Shown piece after piece: positions 18,741 to 26,876 of a DNA stretch of 64,000 nucleotides. The DNA is taken from positions 124,001-188,000 of the forward strand of contig CAZGRP010000002.1 in the NCBI GenBank assembly GCA_964527995.1, written 5' to 3'. The translations under genes were made by a program, and so were the position numbers. The DNA is from CAZGRP01 sp964527995 (GTDB lineage: Bacteria > Zhuqueibacterota > Zhuqueibacteria > Oceanimicrobiales > CAZGRP01). Below the pieces are notes generated by a model that searched no databases, was not told the origin of the DNA, and worked only from the letters and a program-made list of their open reading frames with translations. Positions within the stretch are counted from its first letter, which is position 1. Each line of letters opens with the position of its first letter.

Positions 18741-20003
18741 ATGAGACGATCCATATGGCCGGTGGTGCTGGCAGTCGCTCTGCTGGCAATGCCGGGAGTT
18801 GACGGCTGGGCTCAGCAGGGCTTGTCGAACGCCCGCAGCGTTGGCATGGGCGGTGCCTACACGGCGCTGGCGAGGGGAGTCGAGGCCCCGATGTGGAACC
18901 CGGCCAACCTCGGCCTTTCGCCGCGCAACAAGTTTTCGGTCAACCTGCTCGCGTTTGGTGTCGGTTTGCAAAACAACAGCTTCTCCAAGTCGCAGTACGA
19001 ACTTTACAACGGCAAGTACTGGGACGAAACCGACAAGGCGGCGATCCTGGCTTCGGTGCCGGCCGATGGTTTCCGTCTGGATGGCGTCGGGGAGTTTCAG
19101 CTCCTCAGCCTGGGCGTGGGCATGGGAGCTGTGAGCGTTTCCGGCATGGGGTGGAGCGACTTGCGCTTCGACCGCGACTACGTCGATTTCGCGCTCAACG
19201 GCAACGAATTCGGCCGAACCTACGATTTTTCCCAAACGGATGGCCGCGGTGGCCTGGTTTCGGGAGTCGGGGTGTCCTTCGGTTTCCCGGTCCGGCTGAC
19301 CCCTGCCCGGGAGACCACCCTGGGAATCACGGTGCGGTTGCTCAAAGGTTGGCTGTACGGCGAAGTGCTGGAGTCCGAGGGGTCCTTCAAGACGACCCTG
19401 GACGGTGCCTCTGGAGAGGGGAGAATACGAACGCGCTATGCCACCGGCGGCTCTGGACTGGCCGCTGACCTGGGCGCGGCCGCCGATCTCGGCAAGCGCT
19501 GGTACGCCAGCCTGGTCTGGCAGAACGTTGTCGGCAGCGTCAAGTGGACTCGCGAAACCAAAGAGTGGGAGTACCGGGTGGTGGCCGACACTCTCACGGC
19601 CGAGAGCGCTTCGGGCGTGGATGCTGACTCGTTGATTCACACCTACGAGACCACACGGCCGATCGCCAGTTTTCGGACGGGGATTCCTTCGAAGCTGCGT
19701 CTGGGGCTGGCGCGCACAGGGCGGCGTCTCATCCTGGCCTTCGACGTCGCTCAAGACCTGCGTCAGGATGCCACGTTCCACCAGGGCCCGAGATTCTCTC
19801 TCGGTGTCGAACTAAAGCCGATCGGTTTGCTGCCCCTGCGGGCTGGGCTGGCGACCGGGGGCAGAGCGGGCACGACATCATCCTTTGGGTTCGGTCTGCA
19901 CTTCTGGACGCTCCGCTTCGACGCTGCCGTGGTCAACTATGGCGGCCTCAGCGCCGGGAAAGGGAAAGGTCTTGGATTTGCCTTCGGGGTGAAGTTTCAA
20001 TAA
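18741..20003 (+). CDS. PorV/DUF5723-like outer membrane beta-barrel protein
   Basis: A 420-residue exported protein. The signal peptide (VVLAVALLAMPGVDGWA) is followed by LSNARSVGMGGAYTALARG and MWNPANLGLS, the entry motif of PorV/PorQ/FadL-related and DUF5723 barrels. The remainder alternates short aromatic beta strands and ends in F-Q after FAFGVKF. In type 9 secretion PorV is a partner of SprA, which is also in this window, but this family is broad and the link is inference. GAGGGAA precedes ATG 18741. Confidence 0.75.
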   Translation: MRRSIWPVVLAVALLAMPGVDGWAQQGLSNARSVGMGGAYTALARGVEAPMWNPANLGLSPRNKFSVNLLAFGVGLQNNSFSKSQYELYNGKYWDETDKAAILASVPADGFRLDGVGEFQLLSLGVGMGAVSVSGMGWSDLRFDRDYVDFALNGNEFGRTYDFSQTDGRGGLVSGVGVSFGFPVRLTPARETTLGITVRLLKGWLYGEVLESEGSFKTTLDGASGEGRIRTRYATGGSGLAADLGAAADLGKRWYASLVWQNVVGSVKWTRETKEWEYRVVADTLTAESASGVDADSLIHTYETTRPIASFRTGIPSKLRLGLARTGRRLILAFDVAQDLRQDATFHQGPRFSLGVELKPIGLLPLRAGLATGGRAGTTSSFGFGLHFWTLRFDAAVVNYGGLSAGKGKGLGFAFGVKFQ

Positions 20004-20032
20004 CGCCTTTGACCTGGACCGCTTCTATCGAC

Positions 20033-20060
20033 GGGCCTCTCCATGAGGCCCATTTTTTTT
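20033..20060 (+). terminator. Rho-independent terminator after the PorV-like gene
   Basis: GGGCCTC (20033-20039) pairs with GAGGCCC (20045-20051) around a TCCAT loop, followed by A and eight T residues (20053-20060). It ends the 16644-20003 gene pair. Confidence 0.92.
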
Positions 20061-20111
20061 CGCCTGGATGCAGAACGTGGCGGGCAGCGGCAAGGACCAC
20101 CCAACTTTCGC

Positions 20112-20140
20112 TTGACAAATTGGCTGGAAAGCCCTATTTT
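20112..20140 (+). promoter_or_regulatory. Sigma-70-type promoter for the aldehyde dehydrogenase-PduL operon
   Basis: Consensus TTGACA at 20112-20117, a 17-base spacer and TATTTT at 20135-20140, lying between the upstream terminator and the GTG start at 20185. The predicted start near 20147 gives a leader of about 38 bases. Confidence 0.75.
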
Positions 20141-20184
20141 TACAGCCGGTTTTCTAAGGTAGCCATCATCCATGAGGTCGCGGC

Positions 20185-21798
20185 GTGTTGGTGGATCCAG
20201 ATCTGGAGTCGATCCAGGAGGCGCGGCGCCTTTGTCGCCAGGCGAAGGAGGCACAAGAGCGCTTTGCCGAGTTCAGTCAGGCGGAGGTTGATCGCGTCGT
20301 TGCTGCGATGGCCGAAGCAGGCTTCCGGGCTGCGGAGCGGCTGGCCCGTATGGCCGTCGAGGAAACCGGCTACGGCCGTGTCGACGACAAGATCCGGAAG
20401 AACGAATTCTGTACCCGCGACCTGTACGAGGCGATCCGGGACCTGCGCACGGTCGGTGTCATCCGTGAAGACGCCCGCAAGGGCCTCGTTGAGATCGCTG
20501 AGCCTCTGGGTGTGGTCGCGGCCATCATTCCAACCACCAATCCTACCTCCACGACTTTTTTCAAGGGAATCATCTCTGTCAAGACGCGCAACGCGGTGAT
20601 ATTCTCGCCGCATCCACGCGCGGTAGGGTGTATCTGCGAATCCGCCCAGGTGCTACGCCAAGCTGCGGAAGCGAGCGGCGCACCTGCCGGATTGATCGGG
20701 TGCATGACCCGGGCGACGCTGCCGGGAACGAATGAATTGATGCGACATCCGGACGTCAGCCTGATTCTGGCCACCGGGGGTCACGGCCTGGTGAAGGCCG
20801 CATACAGCTCCGGAAAGCCGGCCTACGGTGTCGGACCGGGCAATGTTCCTGTGTACATCGACCGGTCGGCGAACATCGCCAAGGCGGTGGCCGACGCCGT
20901 CGCGGGCAAGACCTTCGATTACGGCACGCTGTGCTCATCGGAGCAGGCACTGGTTGTCGATGCGCCGGTGAAGTCGGAGGTCATTTCGCATCTTCGTGAG
21001 CTGCGCGCCTATTTTCTTTCGGCGGCCGAGGCTGAACGTGTCGGTCGTGCCCTCATCGCAGCCGGGGGACGCGTAAATCCAGACCTGGTGGGTCAGCCGG
21101 CCCAGCGCATCGCCCAGGCCGCTGGTTTCGACGTGCCGGCCGAGACCTCTGTGCTCGTTGGCGAGCTGAGTGGGGTGGGGCGTGAGTTTCCGCTTTCCGG
21201 GGAGAAGTTGTCACCGGTGCTGGCTTTCTACACCGTCGATGGCTGGGAAGAGGGGCTGCGGCGCTGCATCGAGATCGTGAACTTCGGCGGCCGCGGGCAC
21301 ACCGCCGCCATTCACGCCGGCGATCGTGATGTGGTCCAGCAGTTCGCGCAACGGATTCCGGCGTTCCGTGTGGTGGTCAACACTCCGGCCTCTCTCGGCG
21401 CCGTAGGTTACACGAACGAGCTCGACCCGTCCATGACCCTCGGTTGCGGCAGCTACGGCGGCAACATCACCGCCGACAACATCACTGCCCGGCACCTGAT
21501 GAACGTCAAACGTGTGGCCTGGGAGACTCGGCCGCTGTCGGCCGGCCGCCGGCGCCGCGACTGGCGTCCAGTCGTGCGCTCTGCTGCCGAGGTCAACCGC
21601 GAAGCGCCTTACCATAAGGCTCTGGCTACCTCGGTGTCGCGCAAGGGAAGTCCTGCCGCGCCGCGGCACACCGCGGCACCTTCCTCGCCCGCCGGGCCGT
21701 CGGCACCTTCCCCGGCGGAGCGTCGTTACGGCAGCAGTGGCCTGACGGAAAGCGACGTGGCGCGTATCATCGAAGAATTTCAGCGAAGCCGGAGGTAG
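20185..21798 (+). CDS. CoA-acylating aldehyde dehydrogenase with C-terminal encapsulation-peptide-like tail
   Basis: A 537-residue dehydrogenase of the PduP/EutE/AdhE-N class. The catalytic thiol is Cys250 in KTFDYGTLCSSEQALV. The active-site framework IIPTTNPTSTTFFK and GGHGLVKAAYSSGKPAYGVGPGN are also typical. It should oxidise a short aldehyde to acyl-CoA with NAD+. The catalytic domain ends near MNVKRVAWE; about 95 extra residues follow: a basic segment, an Ala/Pro/Ser linker (about 485-515), then an amphipathic helix GLTESDVARIIEEFQRSRR. That layout matches microcompartment encapsulation peptides. GTG 20185 has GAGGT upstream. PduL follows, but no shell gene is present. Confidence 0.9.
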   Translation: MLVDPDLESIQEARRLCRQAKEAQERFAEFSQAEVDRVVAAMAEAGFRAAERLARMAVEETGYGRVDDKIRKNEFCTRDLYEAIRDLRTVGVIREDARKGLVEIAEPLGVVAAIIPTTNPTSTTFFKGIISVKTRNAVIFSPHPRAVGCICESAQVLRQAAEASGAPAGLIGCMTRATLPGTNELMRHPDVSLILATGGHGLVKAAYSSGKPAYGVGPGNVPVYIDRSANIAKAVADAVAGKTFDYGTLCSSEQALVVDAPVKSEVISHLRELRAYFLSAAEAERVGRALIAAGGRVNPDLVGQPAQRIAQAAGFDVPAETSVLVGELSGVGREFPLSGEKLSPVLAFYTVDGWEEGLRRCIEIVNFGGRGHTAAIHAGDRDVVQQFAQRIPAFRVVVNTPASLGAVGYTNELDPSMTLGCGSYGGNITADNITARHLMNVKRVAWETRPLSAGRRRRDWRPVVRSAAEVNREAPYHKALATSVSRKGSPAAPRHTAAPSSPAGPSAPSPAERRYGSSGLTESDVARIIEEFQRSRR

Positions 21799-21849
21799 CC
21801 TGACCGTGGAGTTTTGTCTGGCTTTTGGCGCTGGTGTCGAGGCGGCGTT

Positions 21850-22617
21850 GTGAACGAGGCAGCGACGATTCCTGTCGGGGTCACAAACCGGCACTTTCAC
21901 ATCTCTCGCGACCATCTCGACTTGCTTTTCGGGCCGGGGTATGAACTGACGGTTCTTCGTCCAATCACCCAGCGTGGCCAGTTTGCCGCCGAAGAAACCC
22001 TGGCCGTCGAGGGACCGAAAGGAAGAATCGACGAGATTCGCATCGTCGGTCCTGTGCGGCCGCAGACGCAACTCGAGATCGCGCCGTCGGATGCTCGACG
22101 ACTGGGGATCACGCCGCCGGTGCGCTACTCCGGGAGCCTGTCCGGATCCGCCGGTGGCCGTGTGATCGGCCCGCGCGGCGTCGTCGAACTGTCGGAGGGG
22201 ATCATCATCCCGCAGCGTCACATCCACGCCGATCCGCAGACGGCGGCCAGGCTGGGCGTTGCCGATGGCGACCGCGTCTACGTTGCCCCCGTGCAACAGG
22301 GTGCCGCCGATCCGACCACGGAATCACGAACGCTTATTTTCGCCAATGTTCTGGTGCGCGTCGATCCAACCTTTGTGCTCGATTTTCATATCGATGTCGA
22401 TGAAGCCAACGCCTCCGGGTTGAAGACCGGAGATGTGGTGGCGCTTCTGGGCAGGGAACCCAGACTGGATTCGCCCCAGGGTCGCTGGATTACCGAACGC
22501 GACGTCTGGCAGGCCATCCTGCAGAAGCGGAAAATTCGACTTGGCAGCAACACCCGGGTGACACCGGCGGCCTGGGATCTCGGCCGGGCTCGCCGCGTCT
22601 TTGAAGAGGCGCCGTGA
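21850..22617 (+). CDS. pduL: PduL-type phosphate propanoyltransferase/acetyltransferase
   Basis: A 255-residue PduL. It contains the zinc-binding histidine motifs NRHFHIS near the N-terminus, QRHIHADP in the middle and LDFHIDVDEANA near the end, arranged in the two PTAC half-domains. It exchanges CoA for phosphate on the acyl-CoA made by the preceding dehydrogenase, regenerating CoA and giving acyl-phosphate. GTG 21850 has GAGG 7 bases upstream; TTG 21814 is in frame but less likely. No N-terminal encapsulation helix is visible. The stop overlaps the next GTG (GTGA). Confidence 0.92.
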   Translation: MNEAATIPVGVTNRHFHISRDHLDLLFGPGYELTVLRPITQRGQFAAEETLAVEGPKGRIDEIRIVGPVRPQTQLEIAPSDARRLGITPPVRYSGSLSGSAGGRVIGPRGVVELSEGIIIPQRHIHADPQTAARLGVADGDRVYVAPVQQGAADPTTESRTLIFANVLVRVDPTFVLDFHIDVDEANASGLKTGDVVALLGREPRLDSPQGRWITERDVWQAILQKRKIRLGSNTRVTPAAWDLGRARRVFEEAP

Positions 22618-23408
22618 CCTCGTTGACTTCTGCGTCCCCGTTCCGAACCCTGCTACGCGGACGGTTCCGGCGGCATCAGGTTAGAGTGCAATGGCAGGGG
22701 GATGAGGTTGGACCTTCGCATTCCTTTCGCAAGGCGGTGGACGCTCACTGGCAACGGCTTCTGGCGGCCCGGCCGGGGGCGGCCCTCTATGATGGACGTT
22801 TGTGCCGGTTGGTGGCCTTCCGGGTCGATGGTGATATTCTGACGTTGACCCTTGGTTGGACGCGCTATCGTGACTTGCTTTACTCCAACGAGCACGCCAG
22901 CGACCTGATTGCTGCCGGGAAACAGGAGTCTCTCAGCCGGGCCCTTGGGGTGAGTGCCGTTGTGCGCACGGCAGATCGTTCTGTGGTGTTGTTGCAACGC
23001 AGCCAGGCGGTCGGTGAGGCGCCGGGCTTGCTGGACGTCGTAGGCGGGCACATGGAGCTGCGTCGGGGCGGGGTTTCCGCTTCGCTCGATCCGTTCCGTT
23101 CTGTGGCTGAAGAGGTAACTGAGGAACTGAACGTTCCATGCGAGCGGCTGCGCGACTGGTGCTGTCTGGGGCTGATCGAGACTGTGGCCACTTTAAAGCC
23201 CGAGCTCGTATTTGCCGTAACTTTCGAGGGCACTTCGGCGAACATCTCCGAGAGCTGTACTCGGGCGCGCGACCGCTTCGAATTTGAGGATATCCGGTTT
23301 GTTGCCGAGGATCGACTGCAGTCGTTCGTGCTACACCATCAAGATCAGATTTCGCCATCGGCAGTGGGGGCTCTGCAGCTGTTCTGCGACTCCACCTTCC
23401 ACACATGA
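22614..23408 (+). CDS. Nudix hydrolase resembling eukaryotic NUDT22 (UDP-sugar pyrophosphatase)
   Basis: A 264-residue protein with an N-terminal domain of about 85 residues and a Nudix domain. The Nudix box is GGHMELRR..., an insertion, then FRSVAEEVTEELNV, so it is not the canonical spacing. Features I recall from human NUDT22 are present in order: LGWTRYRDLLYSN, a ligand-loop RSQAVGEAPGLLDVVGGH and the interrupted box. NUDT22 cleaves UDP-glucose and UDP-galactose; that activity is inferred here. It overlaps PduL by four bases (GTGA), so it is cotranslated with a fermentation enzyme, an odd pairing. Confidence 0.75.
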   Translation: MTSLTSASPFRTLLRGRFRRHQVRVQWQGDEVGPSHSFRKAVDAHWQRLLAARPGAALYDGRLCRLVAFRVDGDILTLTLGWTRYRDLLYSNEHASDLIAAGKQESLSRALGVSAVVRTADRSVVLLQRSQAVGEAPGLLDVVGGHMELRRGGVSASLDPFRSVAEEVTEELNVPCERLRDWCCLGLIETVATLKPELVFAVTFEGTSANISESCTRARDRFEFEDIRFVAEDRLQSFVLHHQDQISPSAVGALQLFCDSTFHT

Positions 23409-23438
23409 ATCGGCATGGAGGGCGAGCGGAGGTAGGCG

Positions 23439-23948
23439 ATGAAACCTTTTCGAGGTGCTCCGGGGTCGTTACGGCGAGCGATCCCGGGCTACGAAGGATA
23501 CCATGACCCGGCCCTGCGGGTGCAGACCGACCAAAACTTGCGTTCCTACTTGGGTCAGTGTTTGCAGAATGCCGCAGAGCAGCTTCTGCAAATCCGCAAC
23601 GGTTTTCAGTCGGGGAACAGCGAGCAGTTCGTAGCCTGGGCGCAGCGCACCAATCGCCAGCTCACCACGGTTCAGGAGAACCTGGCTGAGTCCGCAGGGG
23701 ATGAGACGCAACTCTCCACACCTGCACACCTCTCCAACGATTTCCTGGAGAAACTGTACAACTACGATTTCGCGCTCCTGGAGCAGGCGCGGACCCTGTC
23801 GGAAGAACTGAGCGACCGCTTGCAGTTCGAGGAGACCGCGGAAGACATCGAGGACTTTTTCCGCCACATCGAAGATCTGATCGACGGGCTCAATCAAAAC
23901 CTGCTCGAGCGCGATTTTCTGCTGTCTTCCGGAGGGGAGCTCGAGTGA
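23439..23948 (+). CDS. Unknown helical protein coupled to dacB
   Basis: A 169-residue soluble protein with no signal peptide and no motif I recognise. It is rich in Gln, Glu, Leu and Asn and predicted almost wholly helical, with coiled-coil-like segments around residues 35-85 and 95-165. ATG 23439 follows GCGGAGGTAGGCG, a good ribosome site. Its TGA stop overlaps the GTG start of dacB (GTGA), so the two proteins are made together. A cytoplasmic helical partner for cell-wall or operon functions is possible, but nothing in the sequence proves it. Confidence 0.8.
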   Translation: MKPFRGAPGSLRRAIPGYEGYHDPALRVQTDQNLRSYLGQCLQNAAEQLLQIRNGFQSGNSEQFVAWAQRTNRQLTTVQENLAESAGDETQLSTPAHLSNDFLEKLYNYDFALLEQARTLSEELSDRLQFEETAEDIEDFFRHIEDLIDGLNQNLLERDFLLSSGGELE

Positions 23949-25447
23949 AGAGAATCCCGCGTCGATATCCTGCCTGTCTTCTGTCGCTTTTTCTGACTCT
24001 TTCCCTCTCTTACGGTTGTGCCGGAACTCGCGCCCTGCCGCAACAGGCAGTTCCGACCGACGCCGTCGCCGCGCTGCAGGACTCCATTGATGCCATTCTG
24101 CAGGACTCTACCCTCCGGCGAACCTACGCTGAGGTGAAAGTCGTCTCGCTGGCCACGGGCGAGGTGCTTTACCAGCGCAACAGCGATCATCTGCTCCATC
24201 CGGCGTCGAATCAGAAACTGCTGACCACCCTGGCCGCGCTTCATTATCTGACGCCGAGCTACACCTTCCAGACCATCCTGTACGCCGACAGCAGCGCCGT
24301 GGGCGATTCGGTGATCGCCGGGGACGTGTTCCTGAAAGGGTACGGCGATCCCGACTTTTCAACGGAAGACCTGCACGGTATGGTCGATCGGCTCCTGGCT
24401 ATGGGGATCCACCGCATCGAGGGAGACATCGTTTGCGACGACACGTACTTTGATTCTTTGCGCGTCGGAGTGGGATGGATGTGGGACGACGGGCCTGTGG
24501 GTGGATACTTTTCTCCCATCAGTGCCATCGCGCTGAATTCGAACACGGTGGAACTGCAGGTAGGTCCCGGCGACAGCGTCGGCTCGCCCGTCAGGGTGCA
24601 ACTTCTGCCTTCGACCCACTACGTCACCATCGACAACCAGGCGACGACGGCCGCTGAATCCGATACGGCGGCTGAGCTCGAAGTGCACCGCGCCCGCCTC
24701 GCGAATGAGATCCAGATTACGGGTGCACTGCGGTTGAACGCGAGGGCGAAGTCGTTTTCGGTCGACGTCGTCGATCCAGCCCTCTACCTTGGCACGGTTT
24801 TCCGGGAGCAGCTTCTTTCCTCAGGGGTGCAGGTCGAGGGCCAGGTGCGGCGCGGCATTGCACCCGACTCCCTGAAACCTGTCGTCGTGCACGAGTCGGC
24901 ACCCCTCACCCTTGTCGTCTACCATACCAACAAAGTCAGCGACAACCTCTCGGCCGAGATGCTGCTGAAGGCGGTCGGCGCCAGCGTGGCAGGGCCTCCG
25001 GGGACTGCGGAGAAGGGGCTGGCTGCCATACGGCAAATGTTCGTTGACATCGGCGTCGACACCTCTTCGTTCGAGCTGGTGGATGGCTCCGGGGTGTCGC
25101 GCTACAACCTGATTGCGCCGGACATCCTGGTGGAATGGCTGCGCTTCGCCTACCAGAATCCGCGACTGCGGCCGGACTTTATTGCTTCCTTGCCGATTGC
25201 GGGAGTGGATGGCACCCTCGACGACCGCATGCGTGGCACGGCGGCGCAAGGGGTCCTCCGGGCTAAGACCGGCTCCCTTGCAGGGATCAGTACCCTGGCA
25301 GGATACACAACGACAGCCGACGGCGAGCCCCTGGCCTTTTCGATGATGTTTGGTAACTTCCTGGGCAGTCCCGACCCCATACGCGACGTCCAGGATCGAA
25401 TCGGGGCCCTCCTCACTTCGTTCCGGCGACGCTTGCGGGCCGATTGA
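23945..25447 (+). CDS. dacB: D-alanyl-D-alanine carboxypeptidase/endopeptidase, PBP4 family
   Basis: A 500-residue class C penicillin-binding protein. The catalytic Ser88 lies in PASNQKL (SxxK), followed by SDN in KVSDNLSAEMLLK (SxN) and KTG in RAKTGSLAGIS. A large domain inserted between SxxK and SxN is typical of PBP4. The N-terminal hydrophobic segment ends LSYGC, a weak lipobox, so it may be a lipoprotein or simply exported. It trims or cleaves peptidoglycan crosslinks in the periplasm. GTG 23945 has GGAGGGGAG upstream. It is the last gene of the 20112 operon and meets a convergent gene 3 bases later. Confidence 0.93.
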   Translation: MKRIPRRYPACLLSLFLTLSLSYGCAGTRALPQQAVPTDAVAALQDSIDAILQDSTLRRTYAEVKVVSLATGEVLYQRNSDHLLHPASNQKLLTTLAALHYLTPSYTFQTILYADSSAVGDSVIAGDVFLKGYGDPDFSTEDLHGMVDRLLAMGIHRIEGDIVCDDTYFDSLRVGVGWMWDDGPVGGYFSPISAIALNSNTVELQVGPGDSVGSPVRVQLLPSTHYVTIDNQATTAAESDTAAELEVHRARLANEIQITGALRLNARAKSFSVDVVDPALYLGTVFREQLLSSGVQVEGQVRRGIAPDSLKPVVVHESAPLTLVVYHTNKVSDNLSAEMLLKAVGASVAGPPGTAEKGLAAIRQMFVDIGVDTSSFELVDGSGVSRYNLIAPDILVEWLRFAYQNPRLRPDFIASLPIAGVDGTLDDRMRGTAAQGVLRAKTGSLAGISTLAGYTTTADGEPLAFSMMFGNFLGSPDPIRDVQDRIGALLTSFRRRLRAD

Positions 25448-25450
25448 GCC

Positions 25451-26413
25451 TCAACGCATGATTTCGCGCAGCACGGCATCGCTGACATTGCGACCGGTGA
25501 CAACCACCACCACCGGGGCTGGAACCGCCGGGATCGTTTCTTCCAGAAGTGCCGCCAGGCCAACCGCTGCTGACCCCTCCACGAGCATGTGCATCTGCTG
25601 CATCATCCACTTCATGGCCGAGAGGATGCTTTCCTCGGACACGGCCACGACCTGATCCACATATCGCTGCGTCAGTTCGAGCGTCCGTTGACTGACGAAA
25701 CGCCCGGCCAGCCCATCGGCGACCGTGGGCTGAAACGGGGTCTCCACCACCGCGCCCGCCTCGAGGGCTCGTATCATCGCCGGCGATGCCTGCGGTTGCA
25801 CGCCGACGATCTCCACCTCCGGCCGGATCGATTTGGCAGCCAGGGCTACACCGCTGATCAGACCTCCACCACCGATGGGCACCACGAGCCTGGCGGTCTC
25901 CGGTAGCTCCTCGAGGATTTCCCAGCCGATCGTGCCTTGCCCCGCGATGACTTCCGGATCATCAAAGGCGTGGATGAACGTTGCGCCACGCTCCAGTGCC
26001 AGCGCGCGACCGTAGAGTTCGGCGTCGTCGTAGTCAGCGCCCTTTTGAACCAGAGTGACCGGGTAGCGCGAAAGGGCGGCGATCTTGGCCTCCGAGGCCT
26101 GATCCGGGACCACGATGGTGGCGGAAATACCGAGTCGTTCAGCGGCGAAGGCTACGCCCAGGCCGTGGTTTCCGGCCGACGCTGTCACCACGCCGGCAGC
26201 GCGCTCGTTTTCGGAAAGAAGCATGAGACGGTTCAGAGCGCCTCGGACTTTGAAGGATCCGGTGCGCTGCCAGTTTTCCAGCTTCAGGAACAGCGGCTTT
26301 GGCAGCGGAGGTCCCAACTGAGGCGCTGGCTCCAGCGGCGTCCGCCTTGCGACCGGTCGGATGCGTTTTGCAGCCGCCAGGATATCTCGGAAGGAGGGGG
26401 AATGGGCGTGCAT
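25451..26413 (-). CDS. Threonine/serine dehydratase (PLP fold type II)
   Basis: A 320-residue PLP enzyme. Lys55 in TGSFKVRGAL forms the Schiff base, SAGNHGLGVA binds the substrate carboxylate and GGGGLISG binds the cofactor phosphate. Length and the absence of a C-terminal ACT domain match catabolic threonine ammonia-lyases (TdcB type) or serine racemase/dehydratases rather than allosteric IlvA. It makes 2-oxobutyrate or pyruvate plus ammonia. ATG 26413 begins the conserved region; in-frame codons further upstream overlap the promoter described at 26652. It converges on dacB with only a 3-base gap. Confidence 0.9.
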   Translation of the reverse strand: MHAHSPSFRDILAAAKRIRPVARRTPLEPAPQLGPPLPKPLFLKLENWQRTGSFKVRGALNRLMLLSENERAAGVVTASAGNHGLGVAFAAERLGISATIVVPDQASEAKIAALSRYPVTLVQKGADYDDAELYGRALALERGATFIHAFDDPEVIAGQGTIGWEILEELPETARLVVPIGGGGLISGVALAAKSIRPEVEIVGVQPQASPAMIRALEAGAVVETPFQPTVADGLAGRFVSQRTLELTQRYVDQVVAVSEESILSAMKWMMQQMHMLVEGSAAVGLAALLEETIPAVPAPVVVVVTGRNVSDAVLREIMR

Positions 26414-26482
26414 AGTGTGACGGATGTGAGGATGGTTCCTTGGACCGGTTGTCCCTGCGATTTGAGCCCCTGACTTGCCGCG

Positions 26483-26521
26483 AAACAAAACGCCGTCTGA
26501 CGCAGGCCAAGGGGAACGGCG
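26483..26521 (-). terminator. Possible attenuator hairpin in the dehydratase leader
   Basis: Read on the minus strand, CGCCGT (26521-26516) pairs with ACGGCG (26496-26491) around a 19-base loop, followed by TTTTGTTT. It sits between the predicted promoter and the start codon, the position of an attenuator. The stem is only 6 bp and I found no convincing leader peptide. Confidence 0.3.
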
Positions 26522-26651
26522 CCTTTTGCTGTTCGCGGCCTTGCCGACGTTCTTCTCAGGTCGTGGTGAGACGACAGCGCAGTACCGATAGACCCAGGAA
26601 GAAAGCAATGGCGTCGAAGAAAAAGAAGGATCGGCAGAATGCGCAACAGGA

Positions 26652-26679
26652 AATATACCACGTCCATCACAATTTTCAA
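26652..26679 (-). promoter_or_regulatory. Sigma-70-type promoter for the threonine dehydratase-like gene
   Basis: On the minus strand TTGAAA (26679-26674), a 16-base spacer and TATATT (26657-26652). The predicted start near 26645 gives a leader of about 230 bases before ATG 26413. Confidence 0.55.
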
Positions 26680-26684
26680 AGAGT

Positions 26685-26707
26685 AAAAAAAGCCCCATGG
26701 CATGGGC
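26685..26707 (-). terminator. Minus-strand terminator just upstream of the dehydratase promoter
   Basis: Read on the minus strand, GCCCAT (26707-26702), loop GCC, ATGGGGC (26698-26692, one bulged G) and then seven T residues (26691-26685). It would stop leftward readthrough before the promoter at 26652-26679. Confidence 0.55.
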
Positions 26708-26876
26708 GTCACGAAGGATTTCCACGACTACACTTTTTCGCTTTCTTCATCGGGACTTTTTGAGTATATTCCCTGCCGAGCCAGAGCTGCTCGAATCACG
26801 GCAGCGGTGGCGGCGTGCCGCACCCTACGAGCAAGCTGGAAGCATTCCGCAAGTCGCTTTTCCAGGAAGTGAAACG

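Larger units (their letters stand above)
26414..26876. other. Divergent intergenic region (463 bases)
   Basis: This lies between the dehydratase (-) and the SPOR lipoprotein (+). On the minus strand it holds a terminator (26685-26707), a promoter (26652-26679) and a terminator-like hairpin in the dehydratase leader (26483-26521). On the plus strand a TATATT hexamer at 26765-26770 could be the -10 for the SPOR gene, but no good -35 lies upstream. A 51-codon Lys-rich frame from ATG 26608 (MASKKKKDRQN...) has a fair ribosome site but overlaps the minus promoter and looks accidental. Confidence 0.5.

Noticed and set aside
17067..19781. 904-codon open frame on the minus strand
   Set aside because: It lies wholly opposite the 16644 and 18741 genes, has no domain, signal or ribosome site, and is a by-product of GC-rich codon use. 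The plus-strand genes have signal peptides and good ribosome sites.
21211..22296. 361-codon minus-strand frame
   Set aside because: Opposes the aldehyde dehydrogenase and PduL genes, which have clear catalytic motifs.
26284..26712. Leu/Ile-rich minus-strand frame as an attenuation leader peptide
   Set aside because: The frame runs far past the hairpin without a stop and has no start codon with a ribosome site after the predicted transcription start.
26608..26763. 51-codon Lys-rich frame (MASKKKKDRQN...)
   Set aside because: It has a fair ribosome site but overlaps the minus-strand promoter and terminator, and its second half looks random.
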